A stretch of 64,000 nt of DNA from Ursus arctos (GCF_023065955.2 NW_026622763.1:79713299-79777298); one strand, 5' to 3'. Positions 36,032-48,607 are shown, counted from the stretch's first letter. Numbers and translations: made by a program. The notes: generated from the letters alone by a model not told the origin.

Positions 36032-39000
36032 GCATACTTTTGCTGACTGCGACTCTTGACTACAGCTGTTCTCTGTGGTTCAGACCTCTGCACTTTCCTT
36101 AAAGCTGTTTCCACATGCTGTTAACACCCGAGACAGCACAGCTGGCTCAGCCTTGCCCTGCTTCTTTTCTCCGTGCTGTGCTTTTGCTTCTCCTGCTGTT
36201 CTTCAGTCTTCACATATGTCATGGCAAAGATTGCTTCAAGTGCACCTTACGTTGTCAGAGAAGATCCTTCCCCAATGATTATTTTCAGTTGGTCTTATAA
36301 GCTAGCGAGATCGCTTTTTTGAAGCCAGAGGCTTCCAATAAAGGTGTCATGAAGTGAAACGCAAGAATGACAAAGTGAATGGCAAAACGATTGTGTGGAA
36401 AGACAGATGGAGGTCATGGGAGAGATACAAGTGCACATGGCAGGGTGAGGGCAGTTGGGGGCTGGATGAGAAGAGAGTAAAATGCCTACAGGATGAGGGC
36501 AATGAGAAAGGCGTTTTTTAAAGTCCTTGAATGTGCCTTATTCATGAATGAAGATGGGTTATAAACTTGGTGCTCCCATCTGACCATTATAAAGGATTTT
36601 TCAACATAGATTTTTGACTTCCTTTATTTTGAAAATATTTTTGAAAGGTTCTGCTAAACAGAGCATACACATAATTCCCTGTGCTTTTTTTTTTCCCCCT
36701 TCCTAAAACAAGTCTTTATGGACTTGGTCCATGGACTCAAAATTTTCTGCATCCCATTTTCATAGGTGAAGATTTTCATAGTGAAGCCCAGCAGGGGAGC
36801 GTGCCTGTGCCAGCCAGAGCGAAATGCTCGGGCAAATGCAAAGTATTCCTTTAATAACGTGTCCTTTTATCTTTATACTCTCTCCCAGCCAAACCTGAAA
36901 GTTGTATAACTTTGCTTAAATGCCCGTGGTACATTTACCTGAGTCAAACTTGATTGAAATATATTTCAGCCAGCAAAATGAAAACGATTAAGCTAGAAAT
37001 TTTTTGTAATTGCTGAATCATCCCAACTTCCTCAAGTCTTTTTATATTTACCAGCTTTGGGCGATGGTTTGTAGACACACGTGAGGCCCCAGTGCCAACA
37101 AACTGTCCAATTTGGCAGTCCTGTATCCTAAATATTTGAGAAGATGGTACAGTTTGAATAGATTAAATGGAAGAGCAGCAGATGTTTACAGTACCTTTGA
37201 GCGTATGTTTTATGATGGGGGCATGTGCCGTATTGTTCAATATCGTCACCCTTCAGGAATACACGGTGTGGTCTTGTGCCGCAGCATTAGGCTCCAGCGG
37301 TTTTGAAGTGGTTAATAATACAGAAAACTAGGGAAAATCAGCTGTAACTGGGTGGGGGCAAGAATCTAATTATAAATCCAAGCGGTCATTATAAATATGT
37401 CTGTGTCAGTGTTGTACTGGAAAAAAAATACATGTGTTTTCCCCTTTCCATTTCAGCACTTTTTGAAATGTGTTGAGTGTAAGAAACAGTGCACATTAAA
37501 GTAAGGGTTGCAGGATCGCCTTGTTGAACTTCTGAACTTCCACATTTCTAAGGATTTTAAAGCAGCCTTTCACTGAAGGTGTTTGCTTGGGAAGCAGCGA
37601 CCCATTGGTGTTGGTCTTCTGCGGAAAGATCGAAGCTTGTGACACTCTGACCCTCACATCAGTGGTGGTTTTCCTTTGATACCCCGATGAGATTGGCCAA
37701 CGTGTCTATTCCACTCAGACCTCACAGACAAAACAGAATTCGCCCCCTCCCCCCTTTAAATTCATCCTGGGTTTTAACTCCCTGGTATCAGGTTTAGTCG
37801 GGGCCACTTTATAAATTCCTACCAGAAACACATAAGCAAAAAACAAACAAAAAACCCCAGCGGGTAGAATGTGTAAAGGGTCTACGTTAAAGAAAAAAAA
37901 AATCACTAAAAAAAAATTTCATTTGTCTTCTCAAACCTAACTCAGAATACTGGGAAATCATAACAATGAATTCTAACTGTGCTAATTAACAATAAGAAGG
38001 GAAGGAAATATCCAAGAAAAGAGCATAGAAAATAACAAGATAATGAGGTAGAGACGGGAGGGTTTTATTTTAAGTATGCTTTCCCTCCTGCCATAGATTT
38101 GTTCCTCGAGAGTTGTTTAGAATCTGTATGTGAAGAAAGTATAAAATCATATATTTCAGTAAGAATTTGCTTCTCAGGAGAAGCTTTCCAAAAAAGCATT
38201 TGTTCAAATGAATAATCACCTCTTAATTGATCTCTTGGAGAATTTTTATAAGTATGTTTCTTCAGCGGGGGCGAGGCTGCCTTACTATGTAGTGTACCTT
38301 CGCCAAGTACTGGGACATTTTAGATCTGGAATGGAAATAGAAATCTTGTCTCCATGTTACAGATAATGAAAGTGAGAGCCAGGAGATGAGGCGTCCGGTC
38401 ACTAGGCAAAGCAACAAGAGAACTTCTTTTGCACCTTTTTCCTTTGTCTTAGACCAGAGCTTAATTTTACTACAATACCTTGGTTTTCCCCCTTTAAAAT
38501 TTATTTTTATTGAACCTATTAAAACCCTGCAATACCTGTTGGACACAGACCAGATAAAGAGAAGGTGTAGCCAGCTCTGTGGTGTTGGTGGGGTTTAACC
38601 TGGGCAGCACGTCACGCGTAACTGTATAATCTCTGGGAGACAGTCCACTGGGAGATTGCTGACTTGTGGCGTATTTAACAAAGTTCAGAATTATTTAAAT
38701 CCAGCCCAGTCTTATCCCATGTCTATTCCCGTAACTTACTCGTGGCTTTGCAGCGTGTGTGCACAAACACCTCATAGCCAAGGTTTGGGGACTCATTATT
38801 TATGATCTAATTCATTGTATTCTGCCAAAATAAATTTTTATTTTTAAAATGGAATTATTAGACCTCAATCTTCAGAATAATGAAACACTTGATAGTTTTT
38901 CATGTAAATCATTTTTTAATGTTTCATGATAGGATGTTGTTTCTTTATTCTATTTGCATAAAATCTGTAACTGAGAGACATTACAATGTAAATATATTTA

Positions 39001-39349
39001 ACGTGCTTGCGTGCAGACCTAAATCTCAGGAGACGTAGGCCCTAAGTTTGGTTCGTTCTTTGACCCTCAGTTTCACCTTGAACAAGACATTAATCCTTTT
39101 GGTTTTGGATATGTCCATGCCTAAAATTAAGATAGGAATGCCAAGAAATCATTTAGGATTGTCATGAATATGCATCTAGTTATATATGAAATATTTTGAG
39201 ATCTTTGAAAGAAAGAAAATATACTCAAGACATTATTAGACTGTTAATGTCATTGAAAGAAAACAAGATCGATAAAATGAATGACAAGGTCAGCATTCAT
39301 TAAGTCCGTAGCTATTACCTTGATACTCAGAGCACTGAACCGAAAATCA
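36032..39349. other. Long unique intronic stretch, candidate conserved non-coding DNA
   Basis: About 3.3 kb without a recognisable interspersed repeat. Mixed base composition, notably around 36960-37320. Whether any of it is conserved needs an alignment. Confidence 0.4.
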
Positions 39350-39470
39350 GGAATCCTGGATTCTGGCTTCGTTGCTTTCGCAATCAGTAAAAATGGGTAG
39401 TCACCTCACCGTTCTGGGTCTCAGTTTTCTTAGCTATAAAATGAGCGGGCTGGCTCGTCAGCACCATTCT
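39350..39470 (+). repeat. MIR fragment
   Basis: 'aatcctggattctggcttcg', then 'gggtctcagttttcttagct' and 'ataaaatgagcgg' follow MIR order. Confidence 0.65.
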
Positions 39471-39532
39471 TTCCAGCGCTTAATTAACATTGCTAAGGAT
39501 TTCTGAAGATCTGCGCTAGTTGCTACAGGGCG

Positions 39533-39705
39533 GTGTTTCTCAGAGTGTGGTTCCTTGACTGGAAGCAGCAGGAGCTTATTAGAAGTGCAAATTCACAGGG
39601 CTTACCCTAGATCTAGTGGGTCAGAACCTCAGATGGGCCGCAATAATCTGTTTTCACAAGGCTCCAGGTGATTCTGATATATGCTAAAATTTGAGGATCT
39701 CTGTT
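39533..39705 (+). mobile_element. MER5A (hAT-Charlie) DNA transposon relic
   Basis: Near full-length non-autonomous element: 'tctcagagtgtggttccttg', 'attagaagtgcaaattcac', 'gtgggtcagaacctcag', 'caataatctgttttcacaag', 'ctccaggtgattctgatata', 'aatttgaggatct'. Confidence 0.9.
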
Positions 39706-40827
39706 AAAATTGTCCTTATTCTTAAGAAACTTGAAATTTAGCGCTTTTCAAGTCTCCAATTTTCTTGCCAATTTCTAGACCTGTGGACACACAATCTAAT
39801 ATATATATATTTATAAATAAAAATATGAAAAAATACATGAAATGAATTATGGGCATGTTAAATTGCTAGAACTGAAACCTTTTGAGGTGGTGTCTATGCA
39901 GCCGTGATTTCCCACGGTAAGGTGTTGCCCAAGGCACAAAGAGTATATATTAGGTCAAGCTTGAATAACAGTGCTTGACTACCAAAATGCATGATCATTT
40001 CATATGTGTGCTTATCAAATACAACTTGTTTTTACTTAGCACAGATATTCTTGTTCTAAAATGTAAAAACAAAGATTCTGAAATTATGCCCAGAATTTTA
40101 ATTTTACAATTTACATTATGTTTATGTATGAGCATCGGGCACGTAACCTGACGTTCAAATCTTCTCTGTATAATTTTTCTATTACTCCCATTCTAAAACC
40201 TCATGTGCATTTCAAAAGAAACTTGCAGTTGGCTTTTTAGAATGCAAATATTGTTATAATATGCACCTGAGCTTTGAAACATCACTCAATTGCCGTTAAA
40301 ATTTCGTGGCCAAGTGGTTTCAAATGTGGCTAAAGAGCACTGAGGGGGAAAACATCAAAGCCATATATTTTCACCTATGCGGCAGAGACATCTGTTGATA
40401 ACGGGACATCTATTTTAGTTCTCATCTGAGAGATGAAAAACGGAGCTGTAAGCCTGCTTTTGGTATTGTTTTAGCGCTGTGGTCGGCTCGGGAAAAGCAA
40501 TGAGAATTTGGGTAGCATTTTCTTCCAAAAAAGTTTTATCAAGAGCGTTAAGTTTATTTGGAGACGTGTAACTTAGTGAGGCTACGTGACGTGTACGCTC
40601 TCCTGTGTGAAATCAGTGACTTATACCAACTGGAATATGAGATGATAGCCTGGTGCCAACACCATGCTCCCCCCGGGGAGGAGTGCCCTGCCTGGTGCTG
40701 CGCCCTTTTCCTGCAGCCTTTGAGCCCTTGAAGTTGTTAGCGCTGGTGCTAACTAAATGTAAACACCTTTACTTTCCAGCTGCTGCTAATTGGTTTGGGA
40801 ATATTTATGTAAGTGTTGATTTTAAGG

Positions 40828-40837
40828 CTAAAAATAG
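40828..40837 (+). promoter_or_regulatory. MEF2-type motif (candidate)
   Basis: CTAAAAATAG matches the MEF2 consensus YTAWWWWTAR exactly. A forkhead-type GTAAACA lies at 40759-40765. Motif matches alone are weak evidence, and function is not shown. Confidence 0.25.
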
Positions 40838-41167
40838 TGCAGTGATGTTTAAATCCAACTCATTCTGGCTGTCAGAAATGCTCCCATGATCCTGAAAAGT
40901 GTTGCTAAAAATGTTCACTTTTGAAAAATTGTAGTAATTAAACTTGTCTGTTGTGAGAGCCACATATGATATGTTCCCTGCTCTGATAAAAGAGAGAAAG
41001 GACAAGCTTCTTCAAGGCCTCTGCCGGGTTGGCCAGATACCACCTCCTGCTGAACTTTATCAGAGAGCAAACAATTGTAATGTGGGTAAAAGGAGACAAA
41101 AGAAAGTTTGAAGTTGCTCGAGATCCTCATATTCTATGCAGTGGATCGCATCTATTTTAAGCGAACA

Positions 41168-41177
41168 TTAAAAATAG
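41168..41177 (+). promoter_or_regulatory. Second MEF2-type motif (candidate)
   Basis: TTAAAAATAG again fits YTAWWWWTAR, 340 nt from the first. Chance occurrence in AT-rich intron is quite possible. Confidence 0.2.
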
Positions 41178-42359
41178 AAATTATAATGGTTTTATTAATA
41201 CAATTAAGTGCGGAGCTTTCCAAACCATCGACTTTTTTAGAGGCAAGTTTGGGGACTTGAAATCACATAATTACTATTTCTGAAGTCTAAGGTTGAAGAA
41301 GAGCGTGTCTGTTCCACACCATTTGTTTATACCTCTAGCTCTTCATTGTCAGATTATTCTTGCCCCTTTACCTCCCAACTAAAAAGTCAGATTTCACAGA
41401 TTGTTCTCAAAGTTATTTAAATAAACTGTGAGGGAGGAAAAAAAATTCATTTTTAGGTACATGTGATTTTGTGACTCTTCACCATGTAATTTAGTGAGGG
41501 AAGAGCCTAAGTGCCCCTAAATTATTGCTTGTCAGGTATCTTGTAATTTTCGGAAAAAGTGATTTTTATGGACCCTGTCCAGAATGAAGTTGCTGTTGTC
41601 TCTAAGTCTGAAAGCACTACACTGTTCCCGTGTTGTTGGAGTCAATTTAGAACTGGCTTTGTGTCCTTGCAGGATGCCTTGGGCATCTGTCTGCGTGCCC
41701 CGTCTCTAGAGAATAGCAAAGAATTCTGTTATTGCAATATGTAGGAATGATTTTGGCAAGTGACACACACTGCCCATTAGTTGAGATGATAAACTCTAGT
41801 CCCTGCCCTTTTCGATAGCTGTGGCAAGGCAAAGACTTTTCATTGCTCCTTTTAAAATACTGGAACTCTTGTCTTAGACGTAGAAGTCTGTGAACGTGTG
41901 TGTGTTCTTTTTTAAGTCTGTAGTTATTGACATGATTGCTATAAAACCATAGTCAGTTCAGAATTACCCTTGAGCACTGTATCACATTGCAATTGGCCCA
42001 ATATTGCTTTCAAATTCTAATTGACATTTCCATATACTTAGAGCATTAAGTATGTTGTTGACATAAATAGAACCTTTACTTAGCAGTCTAACTGGAACTA
42101 GAAAAAAAGTTATTTTAACCTTGTAGAATGTTGATTTGAACCAGAAAGTGTGCTATTTTCTTATCTTAGCAAGGGATCAACAAGAAAATTCCACTTGGAG
42201 GAGGAAGCAAAGAGGCAAGAAATAGTTAACATTTTATAACATATATCCCAGTTTTTTTCTTTGACACTCTGAAGATATATATCCATGAAGAATTACAGAA
42301 CCAAAAAGAATTTTTATTTCAATTAATAGCCACTCTTAACTGTTCACGATGCAAAGCCT

Positions 42360-43965
42360 TTATATTGTTAGGATGCTAATACTCTCTAAACTGATGTCCG
42401 ATTCGATGTGATTCTTACCAAAATCCAGCTGGCTTTTTTTTTTTTTCCTCGCAGAACTTGATGTTCTGATTCTAAAATTTGTATGAAAATGCAAGGGACT
42501 CAGAAGAGCCAAAACAAACTTGGAAAAGAACAAATGTGGAGAATTCTCATTTCCTGATTTCAAAACTTCATACAAAACTAAATAATCAAGACCGTGTAGT
42601 ACTAGCATAAGGGTACCTATGTCGATCAATGGAATACAGTTGAGAGTCCAGAAATGAACCCTTATATTTCTGGTCAGTGGAGTTTTGATAAGGGTGTTAA
42701 GACAACTCATTGGGCAAAGATAGTCTTGATGACAAATGGTGCAGTCATACTATGTACAAACACTAACTCAAAATAGTTTTATGCCTAAATATAACGGCTA
42801 ACATTATAAAACATTTAGAAGAATATAGAGTAAATCTTCGTGACCTTGTATTAGGCAATGTTTTTTTCATAGAACACAGAAAGCACTAACACAAAAGAAA
42901 AAAAATAAATTGAACTTCATTAAAATTAAGAATTTTTGTGCTTCAAAGGGCACATGGAGAAATTTCAAGAAGTGTCTCCCACAGAAAGGGAGGAAATATT
43001 TGCAAATCGTGTGTCTAAGGAATCTGTATACAGAATATTTAAGGAACTCTTACAATTCAACAATAAAAAAACACAAATAATTAGATATTTCTTCAAAGAA
43101 GATCTACGAATGTCCAGTAATCACATGAGAGGATCCTCAGCATCGTTAGTCATTCTAGAAACGCAAATCCTTAGTCACTGGGGACATGCAAATTAAAATC
43201 TCTTCACACACACCATGATGGCTAAAATTTAAAAAAGGGAAAATTAAGACTGCAATAAAGCGAGGATTCAGAGAAATTGGTACCTTCATATATTGCTGAT
43301 GGGAATGTAAAATTGTGCAACACTTTGGAAATATTATAGCAGTTCCTCAAAATGTTATACAGAGTTCCCATATGGCCCACCAATTCCACCCCTAGGTAGA
43401 TATCAGAGAGAAATGAAAACATATGCCCACAAGACCTTGTCCTTCTTAGCAGCATTTATCTCACAATTGAACATTAATTCAAATGTTCGTAGCAACATTA
43501 TTTATAATTAGAAAAAGTGGAAAAAACCCAAATGCCCATCAAGTGATGAATAAGTAAACAAAATGTGGTCTACCCACATGAGGGAATATTATTTCGCCAT
43601 AAAATTCAATGAACTACTGATACATACTACAACATGAATGAGCCTTGAGAACCTCGTGCTCGGTGGTAACAGCCACTATCTTATGATTCCATTTGTATAA
43701 AATGTCCACAAAACGTAAATTCTTAGATACAAAAAGTAAATCAATGATTGCGGGCAGTGGTGGGGGAATGGGTAGGGTGGGCAGACAGAATGGGAACGAT
43801 GGCTAATGGGTGTGGGGGTCTCTTTTTGGGATTTTGAAATTGTTCTAAAATTAGTGGTGATTCCAAAATTCTGTGGATAAATTAAAATTGAATTGTACTT
43901 TTTAAAAGGGTAAATGTAATGTTATGTGAATTATATCATAATACAATTTTTTAAGAAAAAAAATA
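42360..43965 (+). mobile_element. Old L1 LINE, sense, 3' part (ORF2 C-terminus and 3' UTR)
   Basis: Sense L1 landmarks in order: 'ttgtatgaaaatgcaaggga', 'gccaaaacaaacttggaaaa', 'gtgtagtactagcataaggg', 'gatcaatggaatacagttg', 'ttgaacttcattaaaattaag', 'gggacatgcaaattaaaatc', 'ttgctgatgggaatgtaaaa', 'aagtggaaaaaacccaaatg', 'caatgattgcgggcagtgg', ending 'gtgaattatatcata'. Many stops; inactive relic. The 5' part is missing. Confidence 0.92.
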
Positions 43966-43969
43966 GTGG

Positions 43970-44184
43970 GTCTTAAAACCCCAGTCCTGCCTGTCGATGA
44001 CTGAAGCTGCTGCCTTGTTGACATCTTGAGATGTTACCACCTCGTGAGAGATTCTACCCCAGATCTCGCCCGTCTAAGCCACTTCTAAATATTTGACTCA
44101 CAAAAACTCTGAGAGACAATAGGCTTTTTTAATCCATTTAATTTGGGGGTAATTTATTACACAGCATTAGGAAACTAATACAGT
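43970..44184 (+). repeat. MLT/MST-type (ERVL-MaLR) LTR 3' fragment
   Basis: 'ctgaagctgctgccttgttg', 'acatcttgagatgttaccac', 'gacaataggc', and 'gggggtaatttattacacag' with 'cattaggaaactaatacag' form the typical MaLR LTR 3' end. It abuts the L1 directly. Confidence 0.82.
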
Positions 44185-45685
44185 GCCGTTCTGCTCACGC
44201 ATTCATTAACATTCACTAAATGAGCTCTGTGTGTTGGGTATTAAGAGAGGACCAGACATGCCCTTACCCTTCCTAGAACTCTCGCTTGTGTAAGACAGGG
44301 AAGAAAGTGCAAATGTTCTGACATGTGCGATAGTCACGAGTTGAAGTATTTTGTTAAATTATCTACCTAAGTATTTTTGTAAGCTGCCTAGCCCTGTCTC
44401 TTTTCTCTGGAAGCCTAGATCAAGCCCTTCATAATAGTAGGAATGTTTGAAAGCTTTCAAAGACATTCATCTTTTAAGATTTGGTGCCTTAAACTTAAAC
44501 GTGTTCTTTGACCTTTTAGATTTTCTTCCCTTTCTTTATCCCCCTGAAAGGGCACAAACAAATTTTTTAAAAAAGAAATCTAGTGTAGACCAAGTTGTTC
44601 ACAAAACCCAGAACCGCTATGTGAAATGTTGCTACTCTGTCTAAAAGTGAAGCACATTATTGTAATCATTTCACACTGACAGACTCCACACCTTGTTTTC
44701 TCCAAGATTTTAGCCTAGTTCCTTTATGCCCAAACTCTTAACTGATATACTGTCTTTTTTGGTTGTTGCGATCATGCTTTCAGATCCATGAATGCTCTGT
44801 TTACAGGTGTGGTGGTTGACAATGGGTGTTTCTCCATGTGGTTTGTTGACTCCGTGAAACCTGAGTCCACAAGTAACATGGTTTATGACTTTGCTTCTGA
44901 AGAGTGGTGTATATCTGCAGAATCCCTCTGTTCAAGTGCAGTTCCAAAGCCTAACAGAAATGCCTTACAAATGAGATTCTAAACCAAGCTTGCTTTTAGA
45001 ATCCATTCTCTCTATGTAACACCCAGCTCAACGTGGCCACTGCGTTGGAGTGCTTGCCTCCTTTGGCCCTCTTACCTCTCTGCAGTGGAAGAGTGTTTAC
45101 CATTTTAGAAATTAAATGGTTAATTTTAGTTTCCCTCTGCTGAAGATCATTCTCAGAATGAAAGTCTTATGACAGAGTAAGAACTCCAGAGTTCTTTTCC
45201 TGCTGTAGTCCTGTTACACTTTTGACAGAAGTGACCTTGCCAGGCAACTTTTTTTCATGGATTTTGCTTTCTTTATGTTTTTAGTGTCACCAGGGGGTGC
45301 AAGCAAGTACAGTACATTAAAGCTAATACATCACCACCTGTCAGTGGCACCTTCCCTTTGGTCCCCCCTTTCCTTGCTGATTTAAAACACTCAGTCCCAA
45401 AAGCTTATGGTTGAGTAGCAGGAAGCTAAATGATGTATTCCAAAGCTCTTAACATATTGCCTTGTGTAAATGGCCCATTTGAGTATTTCGGAAACCAAAC
45501 AGGAGAGAAGAGAACATTGAAAGCACTGAAAAGATTAACACCTGTTTCCAGGCTTCAAAGAAATTGGAGCATACTATAAATATCGAGAGTAAAACCACTT
45601 GCTGTCTCACGTTGAGACATCTTATTCAAATTTTCCGTTCTATATGCATAGCATCCAACATGCTTATGGGTTTGTTTGACTACAG
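44185..45685. other. Unique intronic stretch preceding exon A
   Basis: No recognised repeat. The acceptor region at 45661-45685 (tatgggtttgtttgactacag) is modest in pyrimidine content. Confidence 0.5.
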
Positions 45686-45774
45686 GATTCCACACAGAAC
45701 TTAGAAGATGGAGAAGTTATGAATGGTGTACAGACAGAACCACTGACATCGCCGAAAACCAAGGATGCATTGAG
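45686..45774 (+). CDS. PARD3B: PARD3B internal exon A: end of N-terminal linker before PDZ1
   Basis: This 89-nt internal exon encodes 29 codons starting DSTQNLEDGEVMNGVQ and ending TKDAL, plus two bases (AG) of a split Ser codon. It follows the acceptor 'gactacag' and ends at the donor GAG|gtattc. The peptide matches, from memory, the PARD3B stretch just upstream of PDZ1, with several substitutions from human as I recall it. PARD3B is a paralogue of PAR3, a scaffold at cell junctions that organises apico-basal polarity with PAR6. This segment is a hydrophilic, acidic linker with a Thr-Ser-Pro motif and no folded domain. It starts in phase 0. The next exon supplies T, giving AGT (Ser), so the frame is kept. 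The donor is weaker than consensus at positions +4 to +6. The length is not a multiple of three, so skipping would shift the frame. The gene's earlier exons lie before the window. Confidence 0.95.
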
Positions 45775-46298
45775 GTATTCTCTTTCTGTGAATAAGACTA
45801 TTTTAGTTATTACAGGATAGTGTTTCTATAATAGTTTGTAGTTGTTTTTATTTTATAGGGAAGGTCAGGGTAGGTAGAAGAGTAGAGTGAAACCTGTCCC
45901 AGCTGTAAAATTAATTAGTCACTCTTTTATTTTCTTTTATGATAGAAGAACTTCCTGACAAACATATATAAATGAGCCTCCAAGTCTTTCAGCTCTTCTG
46001 CAACCTGGATTTCTTAATTGCTTTTTTCTCTTTGAACAACAGTTTAAAGTGACTTTTCCGAGTTCATTGTGGTTGAGTGCTGTACTTTGACATTAGCGCT
46101 TTGAATATCGCTCTGCATTCTGTTTTAACCATCTTGCAGTATTTTTTACTCAATATATATAAAATGAATCCAGTCTATTACCTAGGATATTTCATGGTTT
46201 TAATGTAAGTCACTCATTATATGAAGTCATTTGCTCTCCTTTTCCCCAATTCTTACTCCGTTCTGTACTCATTTCCAGTTCTGTCTTAGCTACCACAG

Positions 46299-46490
46299 GT
46301 TCAGTTCCTAGTTTTGCTGCTTGCTGGTTCAATGAGCTTAGGCAAGTTATTTGTCTTTCTTTGCCTTAGTTTCTGGTCTGTAAAGCAGAAATAATAGTAA
46401 ACCCTTCTTCAGAGGATTGGTGTGAAGATTAAATGAATTCATGTATGTAAAGCACTTCGAACAGTGCCTGGGCCAGAGTAAGCCATGGGG
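46299..46490 (+). repeat. MIR SINE
   Basis: Near-full MIR: 'ggttcagttcctagttttgc', 'gagcttaggcaagttatttg', 'ggtctgtaaagcagaaataatag', 'gaagattaaatgaattcatg', 'aaagcacttcgaacagtgcc'. Confidence 0.9.
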
Positions 46491-46513
46491 AGAGTTGCCG
46501 CCGTCGGCCACCA

Positions 46514-46559
46514 CGATGGTGATGATGGTGATGATACCACCACCACCACCACCACCACT
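46514..46559. repeat. GATGGT and (CAC)n simple repeats
   Basis: GATGGTGATGATGGT-type units (46514-46536) run directly into eight CAC units. They probably arose from the trinucleotide tail region of the preceding MIR. Confidence 0.9.
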
Positions 46560-47814
46560 CTTACCATCATTTTTTCGAAGTTGCTTCAAATTTTGCACTA
46601 GAAAAGTAATTCTATGTTTCGTAGATTTCTGGCTTCAGCACTCAGAGGTGAGGTTGCTAAGGTTGATGGTCCATTCATTCATTCACTCAACATTTCTTTT
46701 CACTCGGTGCAATTGCTAGTCATTGCCGAGCATTTTGCATGGAATTAGCTTTTTTAAAAAAATGTGGTCATCCTTTATCACATTGATTTACTGTGTGGAC
46801 TTCCCTCACACGCTTTATAGCCACATGACACGGGTGTTCTTTTTAGATTCTATTGCTTTGATGAATGAGATGCACAATATTAAAAATTTGGTAGAGAATA
46901 TCTCCTGGGCACTATCTTTTTAGAAGCTTGATAAGATCGTTTTTGGAGGTAGGCATAATGAATATAATACCCTTCTTCTGTTTGCCTTTAATTTCATTTT
47001 TTTCAGTGTTAGCTTTTTGAAAAGTTTGCTAGCATCTTGGCTAAATGTTATGTGGAGAGATGTCACAGAGTGAACCATCGTTTGATTTATGGCTACATGA
47101 ACGAATTAACTATACTTTCTCCAGGTACAAAGAATTGAAAGGAATGAAGTATAGGAGTTAAAAAAAATCCTTTAATTAAAATATATGTGTATACATGTAT
47201 AATTTTTGCAAGAGTTTTATCATCACATTTAATGGGCTAACGAATTGCAATTCAGAGCAATTAAGTAACTTGTAGAAAACCAGTCTGCATCCACTACTCT
47301 TGTCTCCAAATCCTTCGACTCCCATGTTTCCTGTTGTGTACACCTTCCCTTAGTCCTTGGTGTTTGATGTCATGCTAAGGAACTTCACGTGGTGAGCACC
47401 AGTTTGGAAAAATTAGCTGAAATCAGGTTGGGGCCAAGTTCAGAAAGTAGAGTAAGTGCGGACTCCCAGCACTTGCAAGCTCTCAGGTACGGGGAGGATG
47501 AGAAGGGTCTTCACAGTATGGCGTGCACAGCTAGCAGCAGGAAGCTTGGTGATCACAATTCCAGGAAAACACTTGGGTTCTAGCTGTCACGGGGTGATGA
47601 AGAAACAAAGGAAGAGGAATTAGGAAGCCACTTAGAGCTGAGTTACGTGGCCATCATTCTCCTGGGGCAAGGAGGGCGTGCTATCCCACAGAGGTTGGCC
47701 CAAGAATAGCACTTAGGACTCACTTCAATGTAGGTGGCATAGAAGCTCAGCAGATTATTTCCAGGGTCCATCTCAAAATGTTTTGAACCTATTCCTATAT
47801 TTAAATCCCCATAG
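46560..47814. other. Unassigned intronic sequence
   Basis: No exon or repeat recognised. Mixed composition. Confidence 0.4.
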
Positions 47815-47975
47815 TCATTGCTCAAGCCTTCATTACCACTCAGACTATTGTAGTAACCTACTGTCTCTTCTCTTAAATACCGATCTCATTATCCTAATTG
47901 ATCTCATGTATCACTCACTGCTAGATAAAAATTTCTTAAACCACAGCATTCAACAAACCATTCCTTCATTCCAAT
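47815..47975 (+). repeat. L2 fragment
   Basis: 'attgtagtaacctactgtctc', 'gatctcatgtatcactcac' and 'agataaaaatttcttaaacc' parallel 49155-49290 in this window. Both fit L2 ORF2-derived text. Confidence 0.55.
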
Positions 47976-47984
47976 TGAATTTTG

Positions 47985-48180
47985 TTAAATCCTGGGTTTG
48001 AACACTACCTATGTAACCTTAGACTAATTATTTAACCTCTTTAATTTTTTTAGTATGGAAAATGGGTATCATGATCACACAGATTATTGTGAAGATTAAA
48101 TGAGATTTATCACAGGCAGATGTGCTTAGCACAATACTAAATGAACGGTTGGATAAGTATTAGTTGCTACTGCAGTTGTG
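47985..48180 (+). repeat. MIR SINE
   Basis: 'tcctgggtttgaacactacc', 'aatgggtatcatgatcac', 'attgtgaagattaaatgag' and 'gtgcttagcacaatac' follow MIR order. Confidence 0.8.
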
Positions 48181-48534
48181 ATTAGCACACACACCACAGC
48201 TTCTTCTGTCATTCTGCCATATAAGACTATGAATCCTCTGAAGGATTCCCGACATGTCATATGGGTCTTGGAACATACTAGCAGCATATTTGATCAGGGA
48301 ATGGTTAACACGCATTGCTCCATAAATCATAAGCATACCTATTAGCTGCTTACCCAGTATTAACACTTTTTTATTTAAAGAAAAATAACCATAAGAGGGG
48401 GTTCTCCAAATATTCTTACAATATACATCTCTTATGAAGCGCTTATGAAGCACTACTCAATTTACCTTGATCTTAAGATGATGAAGCAAGAGGTTTCTAT
48501 TGGGTGTTTTTTTATTTTTATTTTTTAACTACAC
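48181..48534. other. Unassigned intronic sequence
   Basis: Nothing recognised. Confidence 0.4.
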
Positions 48535-48544
48535 TTTAAGCTTT

Positions 48545-48607
<63 letters not shown>

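Larger units (their letters stand above)
39706..42359. other. Unique intronic stretch with candidate regulatory core at 40.2-41.2 kb
   Basis: No recognised repeat for 2.6 kb. An AT dinucleotide tract lies at 39801-39811. The 40.2-41.2 kb part has homeobox-, forkhead- and MEF2-type sequence words (listed separately). No coding potential supported. Confidence 0.4.
1..45685 (+). other. PARD3B: PARD3B intron upstream of exon A (3' part; 5' end outside window)
   Basis: At least 45.7 kb of one intron. No other exon of PARD3B (N-terminal CR1 oligomerisation region or following linker) and no exon of another gene was recognised here on either strand. It ends with the acceptor at 45684-45685. Very long introns in the 5' half are typical of the PARD3 and PARD3B genes. 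The individual repeats and unique stretches inside it are listed separately. Confidence 0.85.

Noticed and set aside
36075..36300. Overlapping short frames with a hydrophobic stretch and Cys-rich end (HGKDCFKCTLRC)
   Set aside because: Superficially like a small secreted peptide, but with no conserved context, polyadenylation signal or splice support seen. Likely chance.
37112..37306. 64-codon open frame in the long intron
   Set aside because: No splice sites in phase with neighbouring PARD3B exons and no family resemblance.
42360..43965. Possible coding gene across the A-rich sense block
   Set aside because: It is a decayed L1 ORF2 3' part with many stops and frameshifts.
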